A stretch of 64,000 nt of DNA, taken from positions 21,810 to 85,809 of the forward strand of contig NZ_JAUNTW010000011.1 in NCBI RefSeq assembly GCF_030538495.1. Direction: 5' to 3'. Shown here piece after piece: positions 49,190 through 59,743 of this stretch; the first letter of the stretch is position 1, and each line of letters opens with the position of its first letter. The notes beneath the pieces were generated by a model, which worked only from the letters and a program-made list of their open reading frames with translations, ran no database searches and had not been told where the DNA came from. The position numbers and the translations under genes were made by a program. This DNA comes from Paracoccus sp. (in: a-proteobacteria) (GTDB lineage Bacteria; Pseudomonadota; Alphaproteobacteria; Rhodobacterales; Rhodobacteraceae).

Positions 49190-50118
49190 CGCACATTCCT
49201 CAGCATTTTCAGCGCCGCCCAGCGGGTGGCAAAGAACCCGACCCCCGCCGCGACCACCGGAATCAGCAACGGCAGCAACCAGCCCGCACCGGCAAAGCCA
49301 AGGCCCGTCATGAACCCGCCCGCCGCGTTCATATTCGGCAACAGCGCAATGCCCGCCATGCCCAGCAATGTGCCGACCGAGGCCCCCACAGCGGCACGGC
49401 GCGTAAACCGGCTGACAAAGGCCGTCGCAATCGTGATGTCCCGCGCCCCGATCAGGCGCAGCACGCGGATCACCTGACCATTGGCGGCCAGTGCCGCTTT
49501 GGCCGCCAGCGTGATCATCGCCGCCGAGGCCGCGCCGATCAGCAGCAGCGACACCACCCCCAACAGCCGCAACCGGCTGGCCGCCGAGACCAGAGGCCGC
49601 CGCCAGGTCGTGTGATCGTCCAGCACCGCGCCCGGCGCTTCGGCCTCTAAACGCAGGCGCAGACCCTCGGGGTCGAAATCGCGGCCGGTCAGCGGCACGT
49701 CGATCAGTGCCGGGACGGGCAACGCATCGACCGGCATATCGGGGCCGAACCACGGCTCCAGCAGATCGGCGACTTCATCAGCGGGCAACAGGCGGGGGCG
49801 GCCGATCCCCGGCGTGGTTTGCAGAATCTGCATCGCGGCCTGCGCGCGGGCGTCCTGTTCCGCGGCGGGCGCGCTGACCCGCACCGTCACCGACCCCGCC
49901 AGTTCCGACGACCAGCGATCCGCCAGCCGCCCCGTGGACAGCGCAAGCGCAAGCGCAAACACCGCCAGAAACGCCATGGCCCCCGCCGAAAACAGCGTCA
50001 GTTGCGCGGTAAAGCCCGTTGGCGGCACGATCCGATCGCCCGTGCCGTTTTCGCCGCCCGACAGCAGCCCGTTCCACAGCGCCCGCAGATTGATGCCCCG
50101 AAAATCCACCCGTTTCAC
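49186..50118 (-). CDS. ftsX: cell division ABC transporter permease FtsX
   Basis: The 310-residue membrane subunit of FtsEX, which activates septal peptidoglycan amidases. Four membrane segments are visible: one near the N-terminus (AGAMAFLAVFALALALSTG), then three after a periplasmic domain (LLGVVSLLLIGAASAAMITL, VGTLLGMAGIALLPNM, LLPLLIPVVAAGVGFFA). This matches the FtsX topology of one helix plus large external loop plus three helices. It overlaps both ftsE and plsC by ATGA. Confidence 0.94.
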   Translation of the reverse strand: MKRVDFRGINLRALWNGLLSGGENGTGDRIVPPTGFTAQLTLFSAGAMAFLAVFALALALSTGRLADRWSSELAGSVTVRVSAPAAEQDARAQAAMQILQTTPGIGRPRLLPADEVADLLEPWFGPDMPVDALPVPALIDVPLTGRDFDPEGLRLRLEAEAPGAVLDDHTTWRRPLVSAASRLRLLGVVSLLLIGAASAAMITLAAKAALAANGQVIRVLRLIGARDITIATAFVSRFTRRAAVGASVGTLLGMAGIALLPNMNAAGGFMTGLGFAGAGWLLPLLIPVVAAGVGFFATRWAALKMLRNVR

Positions 50119-50789
50119 AGATCCGCCCCCGCCAGATGCAGCGTTCCGCCCGAAATGCGCAGCACCCGCGCCTGAACCTGCGCCTTGGTTGCGCGGATCA
50201 GGTTCAGGTCATGCGTGGCGACCAGCACCGTTTTGCCTGATTTGTTCAATTCAACCAGCAATTGCATCAGGCGCATCGACATGTCCCAATCCAGATTGCC
50301 CGTCGGTTCATCCGCCAGCACCAGATCGGGCGACAGAATCACCGCCCGCGCCAATGCCGCGCGCTGACGTTCGCCCCCCGACAGCGACGGCGGCAGCGCG
50401 CGCGCATGTTGCGACAACTGCACCCAGCCCAGCAGATCGCGCAGGGCCTGCATGTCCACATCCTCGCCCGAAACGGTCAGAGGCATGGCGACGTTTTCGG
50501 CCAGCGGCAGATGGTCCAGAAATTGCGGATCCTGATGCACCACGCCGACGCGACGGCGCAGCATGGCGATGTCATCGCGCGACAGCCCCCGCATATCCTG
50601 ACCAAAGGCCGTCATCTGCCCCGATGTCGGCAACAGATCGGCGTAGCACAACCGCAGCAGCGTGGTTTTGCCCGACCCCGACGGCCCGGTCAGGAAATGG
50701 AACATACCGGCCTGCAAATTCAATGACATATCCGACAACAGTTCCGGCCCGCCCTGATAGCCAAAGCCCACATTCTGCATCTCGATCAT
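50115..50789 (-). CDS. ftsE: cell division ATP-binding protein FtsE
   Basis: The 224-residue ABC ATPase partner of FtsX. Walker A is GPSGSGKTTLL, the signature is LSGGERQRAALARA, and Walker B is LVLADEPTGNLD with H-loop ATHDLN. The start is set at the ATG of 50789, 5 nt after GAGG; a GTG two codons upstream (50795) is the alternative. It is divergent from the zinc-ribbon protein gene, with a 106-bp gap. Confidence 0.95.
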   Translation of the reverse strand: MIEMQNVGFGYQGGPELLSDMSLNLQAGMFHFLTGPSGSGKTTLLRLCYADLLPTSGQMTAFGQDMRGLSRDDIAMLRRRVGVVHQDPQFLDHLPLAENVAMPLTVSGEDVDMQALRDLLGWVQLSQHARALPPSLSGGERQRAALARAVILSPDLVLADEPTGNLDWDMSMRLMQLLVELNKSGKTVLVATHDLNLIRATKAQVQARVLRISGGTLHLAGADL

Positions 50790-50895
50790 GCGCACCTCAT
50801 CGTTTTTGCGGCCATTCTGTCGCGGCCATCGCCTGCCCGCTGGAAAGCTGGCACCACGCTTGATAAAACAGACGCGACATAATTACGAGGGTGGC

Positions 50896-51675
50896 ATGTC
50901 TGAAATCAGGTTGATCTGTCCGGGATGTGCAGCCGAATACAGCCTGCCATCCGACGCAATCCCCCGCGACGGTCGCGAAGTCGAATGCAGCGCCTGCGCC
51001 CATATCTGGCACGCCCTGCCGGTGGGGGCGGAAAACCGCGTCGATCTGACCGATTATCACCTGCGCTTTGGCGGTCAGGCGGCTGTGGAACGCGCCGCCC
51101 CGCCTGACCTCGCACCCGAACCTGCGCCCGCACCCGAACCCGCCCCCGACACCCCGCCGTCGCGCCGTATCCCCGCCGATGTGCTGGATATTTTACGCCA
51201 AGAGGTTGAGTTCGAAAAAGCGCAGCGCCGGACCGAGGCGGGCGGCAAGCGCGCCGATCCCGAACCGGATCAGGGCGCGCCGGAACGGGTGCATCGGCCC
51301 TTTGATTGGGGGGATGCAAGCAGCACGACGGAAATCGTTGCCTCGGAACCGCCCCCGGTCGATGTGATTCGCCATCCCGCAGGTCCCGATTTTCAACAGG
51401 TCTGGGCCGGGGCATCCGCCGACGAATCACCTGTTCCGATGACCCCGCCGCTGGATGATGCGCCGCCCCCGGCGCAGCCGCCGAAACCGGCCAAGACCGG
51501 CTATGTCATGGGATTCGGCGTGGCCATCATGGTGCTGGCGGCGGGGCTGGCGCTGTATATTCTGGCTCCGTCTTTGGCAGAACAGGATGCGGCTCTGGGC
51601 GCGCGGGCGATGGAATGGCGCGCCATGGTGGATGGGCTGCGGATGATGCTGGCGGATTGGTTGGCCCAGCTGTGA
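50896..51675 (+). CDS. zinc-ribbon domain membrane protein
   Basis: A 259-residue protein with an N-terminal MJ0042-type zinc ribbon: LICPGCAAEYSLPSDAIP followed by CSACAHIWHA (two CxxC pairs). A long acidic, proline-rich cytoplasmic region (PAPAPEPAPDTPPSRRIPAD) follows, then one membrane helix near residue 210-230 (GFGVAIMVLAAGLALYILAP). The C-terminal helix is probably periplasmic. Rhodobacterales carry such proteins next to ftsEX. The function is unknown. It is coupled to the next gene by a GTGA overlap. Confidence 0.85.
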   Translation: MSEIRLICPGCAAEYSLPSDAIPRDGREVECSACAHIWHALPVGAENRVDLTDYHLRFGGQAAVERAAPPDLAPEPAPAPEPAPDTPPSRRIPADVLDILRQEVEFEKAQRRTEAGGKRADPEPDQGAPERVHRPFDWGDASSTTEIVASEPPPVDVIRHPAGPDFQQVWAGASADESPVPMTPPLDDAPPPAQPPKPAKTGYVMGFGVAIMVLAAGLALYILAPSLAEQDAALGARAMEWRAMVDGLRMMLADWLAQL

Positions 51676-52664
51676 CAGCGCGCATCCGAAACCTGATGAT
51701 CGTCGCCCAAGCCGGGCGGCTGGAATACGAAGCCATCCTGTTTCTGGCCAGCCTGCGCCATTGCTCGCCGGGCTGGACCGGGCGCGTGATTGTGGCGGAG
51801 CCTCAGCCGGACGGGGCGTGGTCGGGGCATGACACCCGCATCCATGACGACAGCCGCGCGCTGCTGGTGGATATGGGGGCCGAGATCGTCCCCTTTACCG
51901 CACGCCATTTCGGCGCAAGCTATCCCAACGGCAATAAAATCGAGGCGTTAGGCATCCTGCCCCCCGGTGAGCCGTTTGTTTTCTTTGACACCGACACGCT
52001 GATCACCGGCCCGCTGGACCGCGTGCCGATGGACCCGAACCGGCCCGCGGCGTCGATGCGGCGCACGGCGACGTGGCCGCGGATTCCGTTGTATCAATTG
52101 GGCTATGCCGATATTTGGCGGTCGCTCTATGATCGGTTTGGGCTGGATTTTGACAGCTCGCTGGACACGGCCTATCCCGAACACAACTGGCAACGGTATT
52201 TGTATTTCAACGCGGGCTGGTTTTTTGGCGCGGACCCGGTCGAATTTGGGCGGCGATTTACCGACTGGGCGGTGACGCTGCGCAATGATCCGCACAGCGA
52301 AATGGCGGCGCAGGTCATGGACCCGTGGCTGGATCAGATCATCTTGCCGCTGGTCATTCACAGCTTTGGCGGCGGTCGCCCCGGCCCGGAGCTGGCGGGG
52401 CTGGATGGCGATGTGACCTGTCATTACCGCAAATTGCCGCTGCTTTATGCGCGGGAAAGTGACGGGGTGGTGGACCTGCTGGAAACGATCACCGCCCGCA
52501 ACGCGATCAAACGCCGGTTGCGGGAATGGGAACCGGCCAAGATGTTGATTTATCAGGGAAAGGGGCGCGACAAGGTGCGCCCGATTTTCGCCGGTCAGCC
52601 GATCCCAACGGTCGAACGGGTCATCCGGCGCGACATTAAACGCGCCGGATGGTGGTTGGTTTAA
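51672..52664 (+). CDS. glycosyltransferase-like protein
   Basis: A 330-residue protein. Its start is a GTG overlapping the previous stop (GTGA); no ATG gives an equally full N-terminus. The sequence has EAILFLASLRHCSPGW, FFDTDTLITGPLDRV (a D-x-D motif, metal and nucleotide-sugar binding in GT-A enzymes) and NAGWFFGADPVEFGRRF (like the acceptor-side loop of GT8-type enzymes). The fold therefore suggests a nucleotide-sugar transferase. No donor or acceptor is known. It is convergent with ileS, overlapping by 4 nt. Confidence 0.78.
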   Translation: MTARIRNLMIVAQAGRLEYEAILFLASLRHCSPGWTGRVIVAEPQPDGAWSGHDTRIHDDSRALLVDMGAEIVPFTARHFGASYPNGNKIEALGILPPGEPFVFFDTDTLITGPLDRVPMDPNRPAASMRRTATWPRIPLYQLGYADIWRSLYDRFGLDFDSSLDTAYPEHNWQRYLYFNAGWFFGADPVEFGRRFTDWAVTLRNDPHSEMAAQVMDPWLDQIILPLVIHSFGGGRPGPELAGLDGDVTCHYRKLPLLYARESDGVVDLLETITARNAIKRRLREWEPAKMLIYQGKGRDKVRPIFAGQPIPTVERVIRRDIKRAGWWLV

Positions 52665-55549
52665 CCCGCCAGAACCTCGTTGCAGCGCGCGCAGACCCCC
52701 GCATGGGCGTGGCTGCCGACATCAGGCAGGATTTTCCAGCACCGCTGGCATTTTTCGCCCTCGGCCGTTTCAAAGACCACGCCGATGCCGGGGGTTTCGG
52801 GCAACCGGAACGCCTCGGCGGGCAGGGGGTCGGCGGTCAGAACGATGTCCGAGGTGATGCAAATATCGTCGAAATTCACCGATTTCAGCGCGGCCAGCGT
52901 GGCGTCGTCGCGGATATGAACCACGGGCGCGGCTTCGAGGCTGGCGCCGATGGTTTTGTCGCTGCGCTTGACCTCAAGCGCGGCGGTCACGACACGGCGG
53001 GCGCGGCGCACCAGTTCCCATTTCGCGGCCAGCGGTTCGTTCAGCCAATCCGCCGGAGTCACCGCAAAATCATGCAGGTGAACGCTGTCGTCATCGGACG
53101 GGAACCGCGACAGCCACACATCTTCGGTCGTAAAGGGCAGGATCGGGGCCAACCACGTCACCAGACGGTGGAACAGCAGATCCAGAACCGTCCGCGTGGC
53201 GCGGCGGCGCAGGCTTTCGGCTGCATCGCAATACAGCGCGTCTTTGCGGATGTCGAAATAAAACGCTGACAAATCGACGGTGCAGAACTGGAACAGCGTC
53301 TGGAACACGCCTTGGAAATCATAGGCATCGTAACCGCGCCGGACCTGATGATCCAAGCCCGCCAGGCGGTGCAGAACCCATTGTTCCAATTCCGGCATAT
53401 CCGCCGCATCGACCCGTTCGGCGTCGTCAAACCCGGCCAAAGCGCCCAGCATAAACCGCAGCGTGTTGCGCAACCGGCGATAGCTGTCGGCGGTGCCTTT
53501 CAGGATTTCTTTGCCGATGCGGCTGTCGGCGGTGTAATCCACCTGCGCCACCCACAGGCGCAGAATATCCGCGCCGTATTCGCGCACAATATCGGCGGGC
53601 AGCACGGTATTGCCCAGCGATTTGGACATTTTCATGCCCTTTTCGTCCAGCGTGAAGCCATGCGTCAGCACCCCGCGATAGGGCGCGCGCCCGCGCGTCG
53701 CGCAAGCCTGCAACAGCGATGACTGGAACCAGCCGCGATGCTGGTCGGTGCCTTCCAGATACAGATCCGCGATGCCATCGGGCGATCCGTCGGCGCGGTC
53801 GCGGATGACAAAGGCATGGGTCGAACCGCTGTCGAACCACACATCCAGCACGTCCATCACCTGATCGTAATCATCGGGATTGGCGATTCCGTCCAGCATC
53901 TGGGCGGCGAATCCCGGGCGATACCACACATCCGCGCCGTCTTGTTCGAACGCCGCGATGATGCGGTCGTTCAGCCGCTGATCGCGCAGCAGGAAATCGG
54001 GATCATCGGGCCGCGCGCCTTTTTTGACAAAGCAGGTCAGCGGCACCCCCCAGGCGCGTTGCCGCGACAGCACCCAATCGGGCCGGTTTTCGACCATGGA
54101 ATGAATCCGGTTGCGCCCTGTTTGCGGCGTCCATTTCACCAATTGGTCGATGCTGTTCAGCGCGCGGGCGCGGATGCTGTCGCCATAATCGCCCATCCCG
54201 TCATCCAGCGGCTTGTCAATCGCGGCGAACCATTGCGGCGTGTTGCGATAAATCAGCGGCGCCTTGGACCGCCAGCTATGCGGATAGCTGTGTTTCAGTT
54301 TGCCCTTGGCCAGCAACGCGCCGGCACCATGCAGCGCCTTGATATTGCTGACATTCGCCGGGCCTTCTTTGCCGTCGGGCTGGATGATCAACTGCCCGCC
54401 AAACAGCGGCAGATCGGCGCGATAGCTGCCATCGGGTTCGACGTTATAGGTCATCGGCACGCCATAACGCAGCGCCAGCTGATAATCGTCGTCGCCATGG
54501 CTGGGCGCGGTGTGAACGAACCCGGTGCCCGCATCATCGGTCACATGATCGCCCGGCAGCATCGGCACGTCGAAATCCCATTCGGCATTGCCACCGTCGA
54601 TCCCGCGATAAGGATGCGCCAGCACCAGCCCGGTCAGTTCATCCACGGTCACATCCCGCAACCGGCTATGCCCGCTGACTTTGGCCGCCGCCAAAACCCC
54701 TTCCGCCAGAGCATCGGCCAGAACCAGCTTTTCCCCCACAACGGCGGTGCCTTCGGCCTCGGTCACTTCGTAAAGGCCATAGGCGATGTCAGGCCCAAAG
54801 GCGACCGCACGGTTCTGCGGAATCGTCCACGGAGTCGTGGTCCAGATCACGACCGACGCGCCATCCAGCGACCCATCCACGGGCCGGAACCGCACCCAGA
54901 TCATGTGGCTGGTGTGGTCGTGATATTCGACCTCGGCCTCGGCCAGGGCGGTCTTTTCGACCGGCGACCACATCACCGGCTTGCTGCCCTGATACAGCGA
55001 GCCATTCATCAACAGCTTCATGAAATCGGCGGCGATGACGGCCTCGGCGTGATAATTCATGGTCAGATAGGGGTCATCCCATGTCCCATAAACGCCCAGA
55101 CGTTTGAATTCGTCGCGCTGCACCCCGACCCAATGTTCGGCAAAGCGGCGACATTCCTGACGAAATTCGATGGTGTCCACGGCGTCTTTGTCGCGGCCCT
55201 CGTTGCGATATTTTTCTTCGATCTTCCATTCGATCGGCAGGCCGTGGCAATCCCAACCGGGGACATAGCGCGCATCGCGGCCCATCATCTGCTGCGACCG
55301 GGTGATAAAGTCCTTCAACACCTTATTCAGCGCATGGCCGATATGCAGATTGCCGTTGGCATAGGGGGGGCCGTCATGCAGGATAAACGGCGCGCGGCCC
55401 TCGGACCGTTCGCGCAGACGGTCATAAATCCCAATCCGCGCCCAGCGGTCCAGCCATTCGGGTTCCCGCGCAGGCAGGCCCGCACGCATGGGAAAATCCG
55501 TTTGCGGCAGAAAAACAGTATCGCGATAGTCGGGGGTCTCGGCGCTCAT
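52661..55549 (-). CDS. ileS: isoleucine-tRNA ligase
   Basis: Charges tRNA-Ile, a 962-residue class I synthetase. It has HIGH as NLHIGHALNKVL, the KMSKS loop MKMSKSLGNTVLP, the editing (CP1) domain with TTTPWTIPQNRAVAFGPD, and the zinc-binding tail CQRCWKILPDVG plus CARCNEVL. The start at 55549 is chosen at MSAETPDYRDTVFLPQTDFP, preceded by AAGGAACGCC; the frame is open far upstream (to 56767) but that lies in the formamidase. It diverges from the formamidase gene. Confidence 0.97.
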   Translation of the reverse strand: MSAETPDYRDTVFLPQTDFPMRAGLPAREPEWLDRWARIGIYDRLRERSEGRAPFILHDGPPYANGNLHIGHALNKVLKDFITRSQQMMGRDARYVPGWDCHGLPIEWKIEEKYRNEGRDKDAVDTIEFRQECRRFAEHWVGVQRDEFKRLGVYGTWDDPYLTMNYHAEAVIAADFMKLLMNGSLYQGSKPVMWSPVEKTALAEAEVEYHDHTSHMIWVRFRPVDGSLDGASVVIWTTTPWTIPQNRAVAFGPDIAYGLYEVTEAEGTAVVGEKLVLADALAEGVLAAAKVSGHSRLRDVTVDELTGLVLAHPYRGIDGGNAEWDFDVPMLPGDHVTDDAGTGFVHTAPSHGDDDYQLALRYGVPMTYNVEPDGSYRADLPLFGGQLIIQPDGKEGPANVSNIKALHGAGALLAKGKLKHSYPHSWRSKAPLIYRNTPQWFAAIDKPLDDGMGDYGDSIRARALNSIDQLVKWTPQTGRNRIHSMVENRPDWVLSRQRAWGVPLTCFVKKGARPDDPDFLLRDQRLNDRIIAAFEQDGADVWYRPGFAAQMLDGIANPDDYDQVMDVLDVWFDSGSTHAFVIRDRADGSPDGIADLYLEGTDQHRGWFQSSLLQACATRGRAPYRGVLTHGFTLDEKGMKMSKSLGNTVLPADIVREYGADILRLWVAQVDYTADSRIGKEILKGTADSYRRLRNTLRFMLGALAGFDDAERVDAADMPELEQWVLHRLAGLDHQVRRGYDAYDFQGVFQTLFQFCTVDLSAFYFDIRKDALYCDAAESLRRRATRTVLDLLFHRLVTWLAPILPFTTEDVWLSRFPSDDDSVHLHDFAVTPADWLNEPLAAKWELVRRARRVVTAALEVKRSDKTIGASLEAAPVVHIRDDATLAALKSVNFDDICITSDIVLTADPLPAEAFRLPETPGIGVVFETAEGEKCQRCWKILPDVGSHAHAGVCARCNEVLAG

Positions 55550-55792
55550 CTGGCGTTCCTTCAGGTAGGGTGTGGGGCAACAAGGGCAAACCCGGCAGCG
55601 CGAAACGTCACGCCACCGGGCCGCTAATTCGTATGCCGACACCCAGAAATTCCATGCGCCATCTATAGGAACGCCCGCGTCAGGCCGCAAGCCGATGCCG
55701 CTTCTTCTGTGCATAAATACTCCTGCGACAGGACGGCGCTTGAATCGGGCGCGGATTCCGCGCGATGCTGGCGGCACATCAGGGGGGGCGCT

Positions 55793-56742
55793 ATGTGCAA
55801 AAACTGCAACTATACCATCCACGCGGCGCAGCATCATTTCGGCTGGGACAATGCGATTGCGCCGGTGCTGCGGGTTGACCCGGGGGCGGTAATCGAATGT
55901 GAATGTCTGGACAGTTCGGGCGGTCAGTTCACGCCGCAATCGACCGCCGCTGACATTGCGGGACTGGATTTCGCGCGGGTGAATCCGGTGAACGGCCCCA
56001 TCTGGGTGAATGGCGCGGAACCCGGCGACGCGCTGAAAATCACGCTGGACGGGTTCGCGCCGCGCCGCGTCGATGGCGCGGGCTTTGGCTGGACGGCGAA
56101 TATTCCGGGCTTTGGGCTGCTGGCCGATCAGTTCCCGGATCCGGCGCTGACGCTGTGGCGCTATGAGCCGGACCAGATGACGCCCGCGCTGTTTGGCGAT
56201 CAGGCGCGGGTGCCGCTGAAGCCCTTTGCCGGGACGATGGGAACGGCATTGGCGGAACCGGGTCAACATTCCGTGGTGCCGCCGCGTCAAACGGGGGGCA
56301 ATCTGGACATCCGCGATCTGGCGGCGGGGTCCACGCTGTATCTGCCGGTTCAGGTCGCGGGCGCGCTGTTTAGTGTCGGCGACACCCACGCCGCCCAAGG
56401 TGACGGAGAGGTCTGCGGCACCGCCATCGAAAGCCCGATGAACGTGACCCTGAAAATTGATCTGGTCAAAGGTGCGAATCTGCGCTTTCCGCGCTTTTCC
56501 ACCCCCGGCCCGGTGACGCGCCATCTGGACGCGCAGGGGTATGAGGCGACCACCGGCATCGGTCCCGACCTGATGACGGCGGCGCGCGATGCGGTCGCGG
56601 GCATGATTGACCATCTGACGGCCACGCGCGGCATGTCGGCGACCGATGCCTATATGCTGTGTTCGGTCTGCGGATTTCGGAAATCGTCGATATGCCGAAT
56701 TGGGTGGTGTCGTTCTATTTCCCGCGGATGGTGTTCGATTAA
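55793..56742 (+). pseudogene. acetamidase/formamidase with C-terminal frameshift
   Basis: An acetamidase/formamidase-family protein (FmdA type; hydrolyses formamide or short amides). The body is intact over about 290 residues: MCKNCNYTIHAAQHHFGWDN, VIECECLDSSGGQF, NPVNGPIWVNGAEPGDA, GDTHAAQGDGEVCGTAIESP. Near 56669 the reading frame breaks. The last part of the family (RISEIVDMPNWVVSFYFPRM) is present in another frame (from 56671) and stops at 56740-56742. Loss of about 10 nt, probably TGCGCGGATC between two TGCG copies, would explain it. In the current frame the protein would run on to 56875 with a foreign tail. The enzyme could be inactive. Confidence 0.85.
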
Positions 56743-58757
56743 GGCGCGGGCGGGCCGAAACTGGCACGCGGCGGCGGGGCGGATCGGTCCAGCGTCAGCG
56801 AGGGCGGAGGGGGTGGCATTTCGCCCCCGCCCGACAGGTCATGGCGGGGGTCAATCGCGGCGGGGGTGCCGCTGATGCGGGCGCGGTAAATCGGCATCGC
56901 CTCGGTCACGCGCATGACATAGTTTCGGGTTTCGTCAAAGGGGATCAGTTCCACCCAATCCACCGGGTCGATGGCGTCGGTGCGCAGATCGCCGAAGTCG
57001 CTCAGCCAGCGGGCCGGCCGCCCCGGCCCGGCATTGTAACCCGACGCAATCAGCGCGACCGACGGCCCGAACCGATCCGCCAGCCCCGACAGATAGGCCG
57101 ACCCGATCACCGCGTTATAGGCCGCGTCCCCCGCCAGCCGGTCGGCGTCAAAGGGGATGCCAATGCGCCGCGTCACCTGTTCCGCCGTCGCGGGCATCAC
57201 CTGCATCAGCCCCTGCGCCCCGGCATGGCTGCGGGCGGTGTGGTTGAATTCCGATTCCTGCCGCGCAATCGACATGACCAATTCGGGCGGCGGGCCAAGG
57301 CGTTCGTTTTCCAGCCCCGTCAGCGGGAAATGCGCGACCGGCCAGACGACCGCCTTATTCGCGGATTGTTTTGCCAGACGCAGCCCGTGCCACGGCGCGC
57401 CATATTCATACATCAGCCGCGCCATGCGGGCGATGTCATCCGGTTCGGCGCTGCGCGACAGATGCAGAAAGAACCGTTGCGCTTCGTCCCGGCGGCCTGT
57501 GGCCAGCAGCCACAGCCCCGCGCGAAACACCGGATCATCGCGCAGCGCGCTGCTGCGCCAATCGGGCAGCGTGTCAAACGCCGCGCCGGGGATCGCGTAT
57601 TCGGGCGGCATCGGCGCGCCAATTTCGTTGGCGGCCAGTTGCCCGTAATAGGTGGCGGGCAGGGCGGCGGCGCGTTCCATCTGCGCGCGCGCGCCTGCGT
57701 CATCGCCCAGATCCTGCAAGGCGCGCCCCTGCCAGTAAAAGGCCCGCGACAGGCTGATCGCGCTGCGCACGACGGTTTCCAGATGGCGGAAATGATCCAG
57801 TGCCACATCCGGCGCATCGGTTTTCAGCGCGGCCCACCCGGCCAGCCATTCCAGATCGGCGTAATGGCGGTTGGACGGGGCCAGATGATGCGGCGTCGCC
57901 AGATCGCGCGCGCGCTGCCAATCGCCGTTGCGCATGGCCAGACGGGTGTAATCCACCCGCATCTGCGCCCATTGGTCGGGGTCTCGCAGATCATGCGCGC
58001 TGCCCGATGATTCCAACATCAGCGCCTGCGCGCCGTCATGTTGCCGCGCCGAAACCCGCCACAGAAACCGGTCCATCGTCAGGCCGGGATCGGCGCGTTG
58101 GTCATCGGGCAGGGCGAGGATCAGGTCATCCACCCCGTCGCGCCCCGCCTGCAACGCAATCCGCGCCGCCAACAGGGGCTGTTGCACGGGGTCAATGTCA
58201 TCAATCAGCCGTTCGGCCTGCGCCCAGTCGCGCCTGTCCAGCATCCCGATGGCGCGCGCCAGCAGATGCGGGGCCAGTTCGCTGCCATAGGATTCCAGCA
58301 TCGCGGCCTGATCGGATTCCGACATGGGTTGCGTCAGGAAAAACCGTTTGCGTTCGGCGCGGGCGGCCTCATCCCCCAGCGTCGCGGTATAGGCGGTCAG
58401 CGCGCGATAGGTCGTGGGTTTGCGCCCCGAAAACCACTGCGCCACCTGACCCTGGGGCAGGCCCGCGCGCAGTTTCGCATCACCGCGTTGCTGCAACTGA
58501 TCCAGTCCGGGCCAGTCGGGGTTTTGCGTGACAAAATCCAGATAATCGTCAAAGCTGCCATGGCCCGCCCGCAGCGATTGCCAGCCAACCAAAGCCTGTG
58601 CCATCGGTCCCGAAACCGTCGCGGCGTCCCATGCCGTCACCCAATCGCGCGCCTCCGCCGCTGACAGCGCCAAGGCCATGGCCCCCGCATCTTCGGACGC
58701 GGCAGGCAGGGGGGCGGCCAGAAAACCGGCCAGAATTATGTGTCGCAGATGTCTCAT
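56739..58757 (-). CDS. soluble lytic murein transglycosylase (Slt-like)
   Basis: A 672-residue periplasmic enzyme that cleaves peptidoglycan with formation of 1,6-anhydro-muramic ends. After a signal peptide ([17 protein letters not shown]) comes a long superhelical region of TPR-like repeats, then the SLT domain near residues 485-600 with [14 protein letters not shown] (catalytic Glu), [16 protein letters not shown] and [11 protein letters not shown]. It ends in a proline-rich tail ([11 protein letters not shown]). The start at 58757 gives the signal peptide. It diverges from dapA. Confidence 0.93.
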   Translation of the reverse strand: MRHLRHIILAGFLAAPLPAASEDAGAMALALSAAEARDWVTAWDAATVSGPMAQALVGWQSLRAGHGSFDDYLDFVTQNPDWPGLDQLQQRGDAKLRAGLPQGQVAQWFSGRKPTTYRALTAYTATLGDEAARAERKRFFLTQPMSESDQAAMLESYGSELAPHLLARAIGMLDRRDWAQAERLIDDIDPVQQPLLAARIALQAGRDGVDDLILALPDDQRADPGLTMDRFLWRVSARQHDGAQALMLESSGSAHDLRDPDQWAQMRVDYTRLAMRNGDWQRARDLATPHHLAPSNRHYADLEWLAGWAALKTDAPDVALDHFRHLETVVRSAISLSRAFYWQGRALQDLGDDAGARAQMERAAALPATYYGQLAANEIGAPMPPEYAIPGAAFDTLPDWRSSALRDDPVFRAGLWLLATGRRDEAQRFFLHLSRSAEPDDIARMARLMYEYGAPWHGLRLAKQSANKAVVWPVAHFPLTGLENERLGPPPELVMSIARQESEFNHTARSHAGAQGLMQVMPATAEQVTRRIGIPFDADRLAGDAAYNAVIGSAYLSGLADRFGPSVALIASGYNAGPGRPARWLSDFGDLRTDAIDPVDWVELIPFDETRNYVMRVTEAMPIYRARISGTPAAIDPRHDLSGGGEMPPPPPSLTLDRSAPPPRASFGPPAP

Positions 58758-58867
58758 CACTGCCCTGTGTGGTCTTTGGGCGTTGTGGATGCAATTCACA
58801 ACCTTGGCAAGTTCAGCGCGTCCCGTTAAACCGACGCAAGATTTCATCTTTCTGCAAGGAGCGTGTC

Positions 58868-59743
58868 ATGTTCAAAGGGTCTCTGCCCGCACTGGTCACG
58901 CCGTTCACCCCGGACGGCGAACTGGATCTGGACACGCTGAAAAAGCTGGTCGAATGGCATATCGACCAAGGCACGCACGGCCTTGTGCCCGTCGGCACCA
59001 CCGGCGAAAGCCCGACCCTGACCCATGACGAACACCGCCGCGTGATCGAGGTGGTCGTGGATGTTGTCGCCGGTCGCATCCCCGTGATCGCGGGCGCCGG
59101 GTCGAACAGCACCCGCGAAGGGCGCGGTCTGGTGCAATTCGCCGCCGAGGTCGGCGCGGATGCCGCGCTGGTCGTCACACCCTATTACAACAAACCGACT
59201 CAGGCGGGGCTGATCGCGCATTACACCGAATTGCACGACGCCGCCGATATTCCGATCATCATTTACAACATTCCGGGCCGGTCGGTTGTGGATATGACGC
59301 CCGAAACCATGGGCAAACTGGCCGAGCTGCCCCGCATCGTCGGCGTCAAGGACGCAACCGGCAAATTGGAGCGCGTCAGCCAGCAGCGCATCACCTGCGG
59401 CACCGATTTCATCCAATTGTCGGGCGAGGACGCGACAGCGCTGGGCTTTAACGCGCATGGCGGTGTGGGCTGCATCAGCGTGACGGCAAACGTCGCGCCC
59501 AAACTGTGCGCCGAATTCCAGAACGCCACCCTGCGCGGCGATTATGCCGCTGCGTTGGACTATCAGGACCGGCTGATGCCGCTGCATCACGCGATTTTCG
59601 TGGAACCTGGTCTGGTCGGCGCGAAATACGCCATGTCGCGGCTGGGGCTGTGCCACGACCGCGTGCGCTTGCCCCTGACGCCGCTGACGGAACCGACCCA
59701 ACGCCTGCTGGACGCCGCGCTGGAACATGCCGGGTTGATCTGA
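58868..59743 (+). CDS. dapA: 4-hydroxy-tetrahydrodipicolinate synthase
   Basis: Condenses pyruvate and aspartate semialdehyde, the first step of the lysine and diaminopimelate branch. The 291-residue TIM-barrel has [13 protein letters not shown], the active-site [14 protein letters not shown] (Tyr), [11 protein letters not shown] and the Schiff-base lysine in [14 protein letters not shown]. The start at 58868 follows AAGGAGCGTG. A hairpin-repeat cluster follows its stop. Confidence 0.97.
   Translation: MFKGSLPALVTPFTPDGELDLDTLKKLVEWHIDQGTHGLVPVGTTGESPTLTHDEHRRVIEVVVDVVAGRIPVIAGAGSNSTREGRGLVQFAAEVGADAALVVTPYYNKPTQAGLIAHYTELHDAADIPIIIYNIPGRSVVDMTPETMGKLAELPRIVGVKDATGKLERVSQQRITCGTDFIQLSGEDATALGFNAHGGVGCISVTANVAPKLCAEFQNATLRGDYAAALDYQDRLMPLHHAIFVEPGLVGAKYAMSRLGLCHDRVRLPLTPLTEPTQRLLDAALEHAGLI

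Noticed and set aside
53738-55627. Long plus-strand open frame opposite ileS
   Set aside because: It is a complement shadow of ileS, with no start signals or motifs.
55550-56767. Upstream extension of the ileS frame
   Set aside because: The true start at 55549 has a ribosome site and the typical N-terminus; the extension lies antisense to the formamidase.
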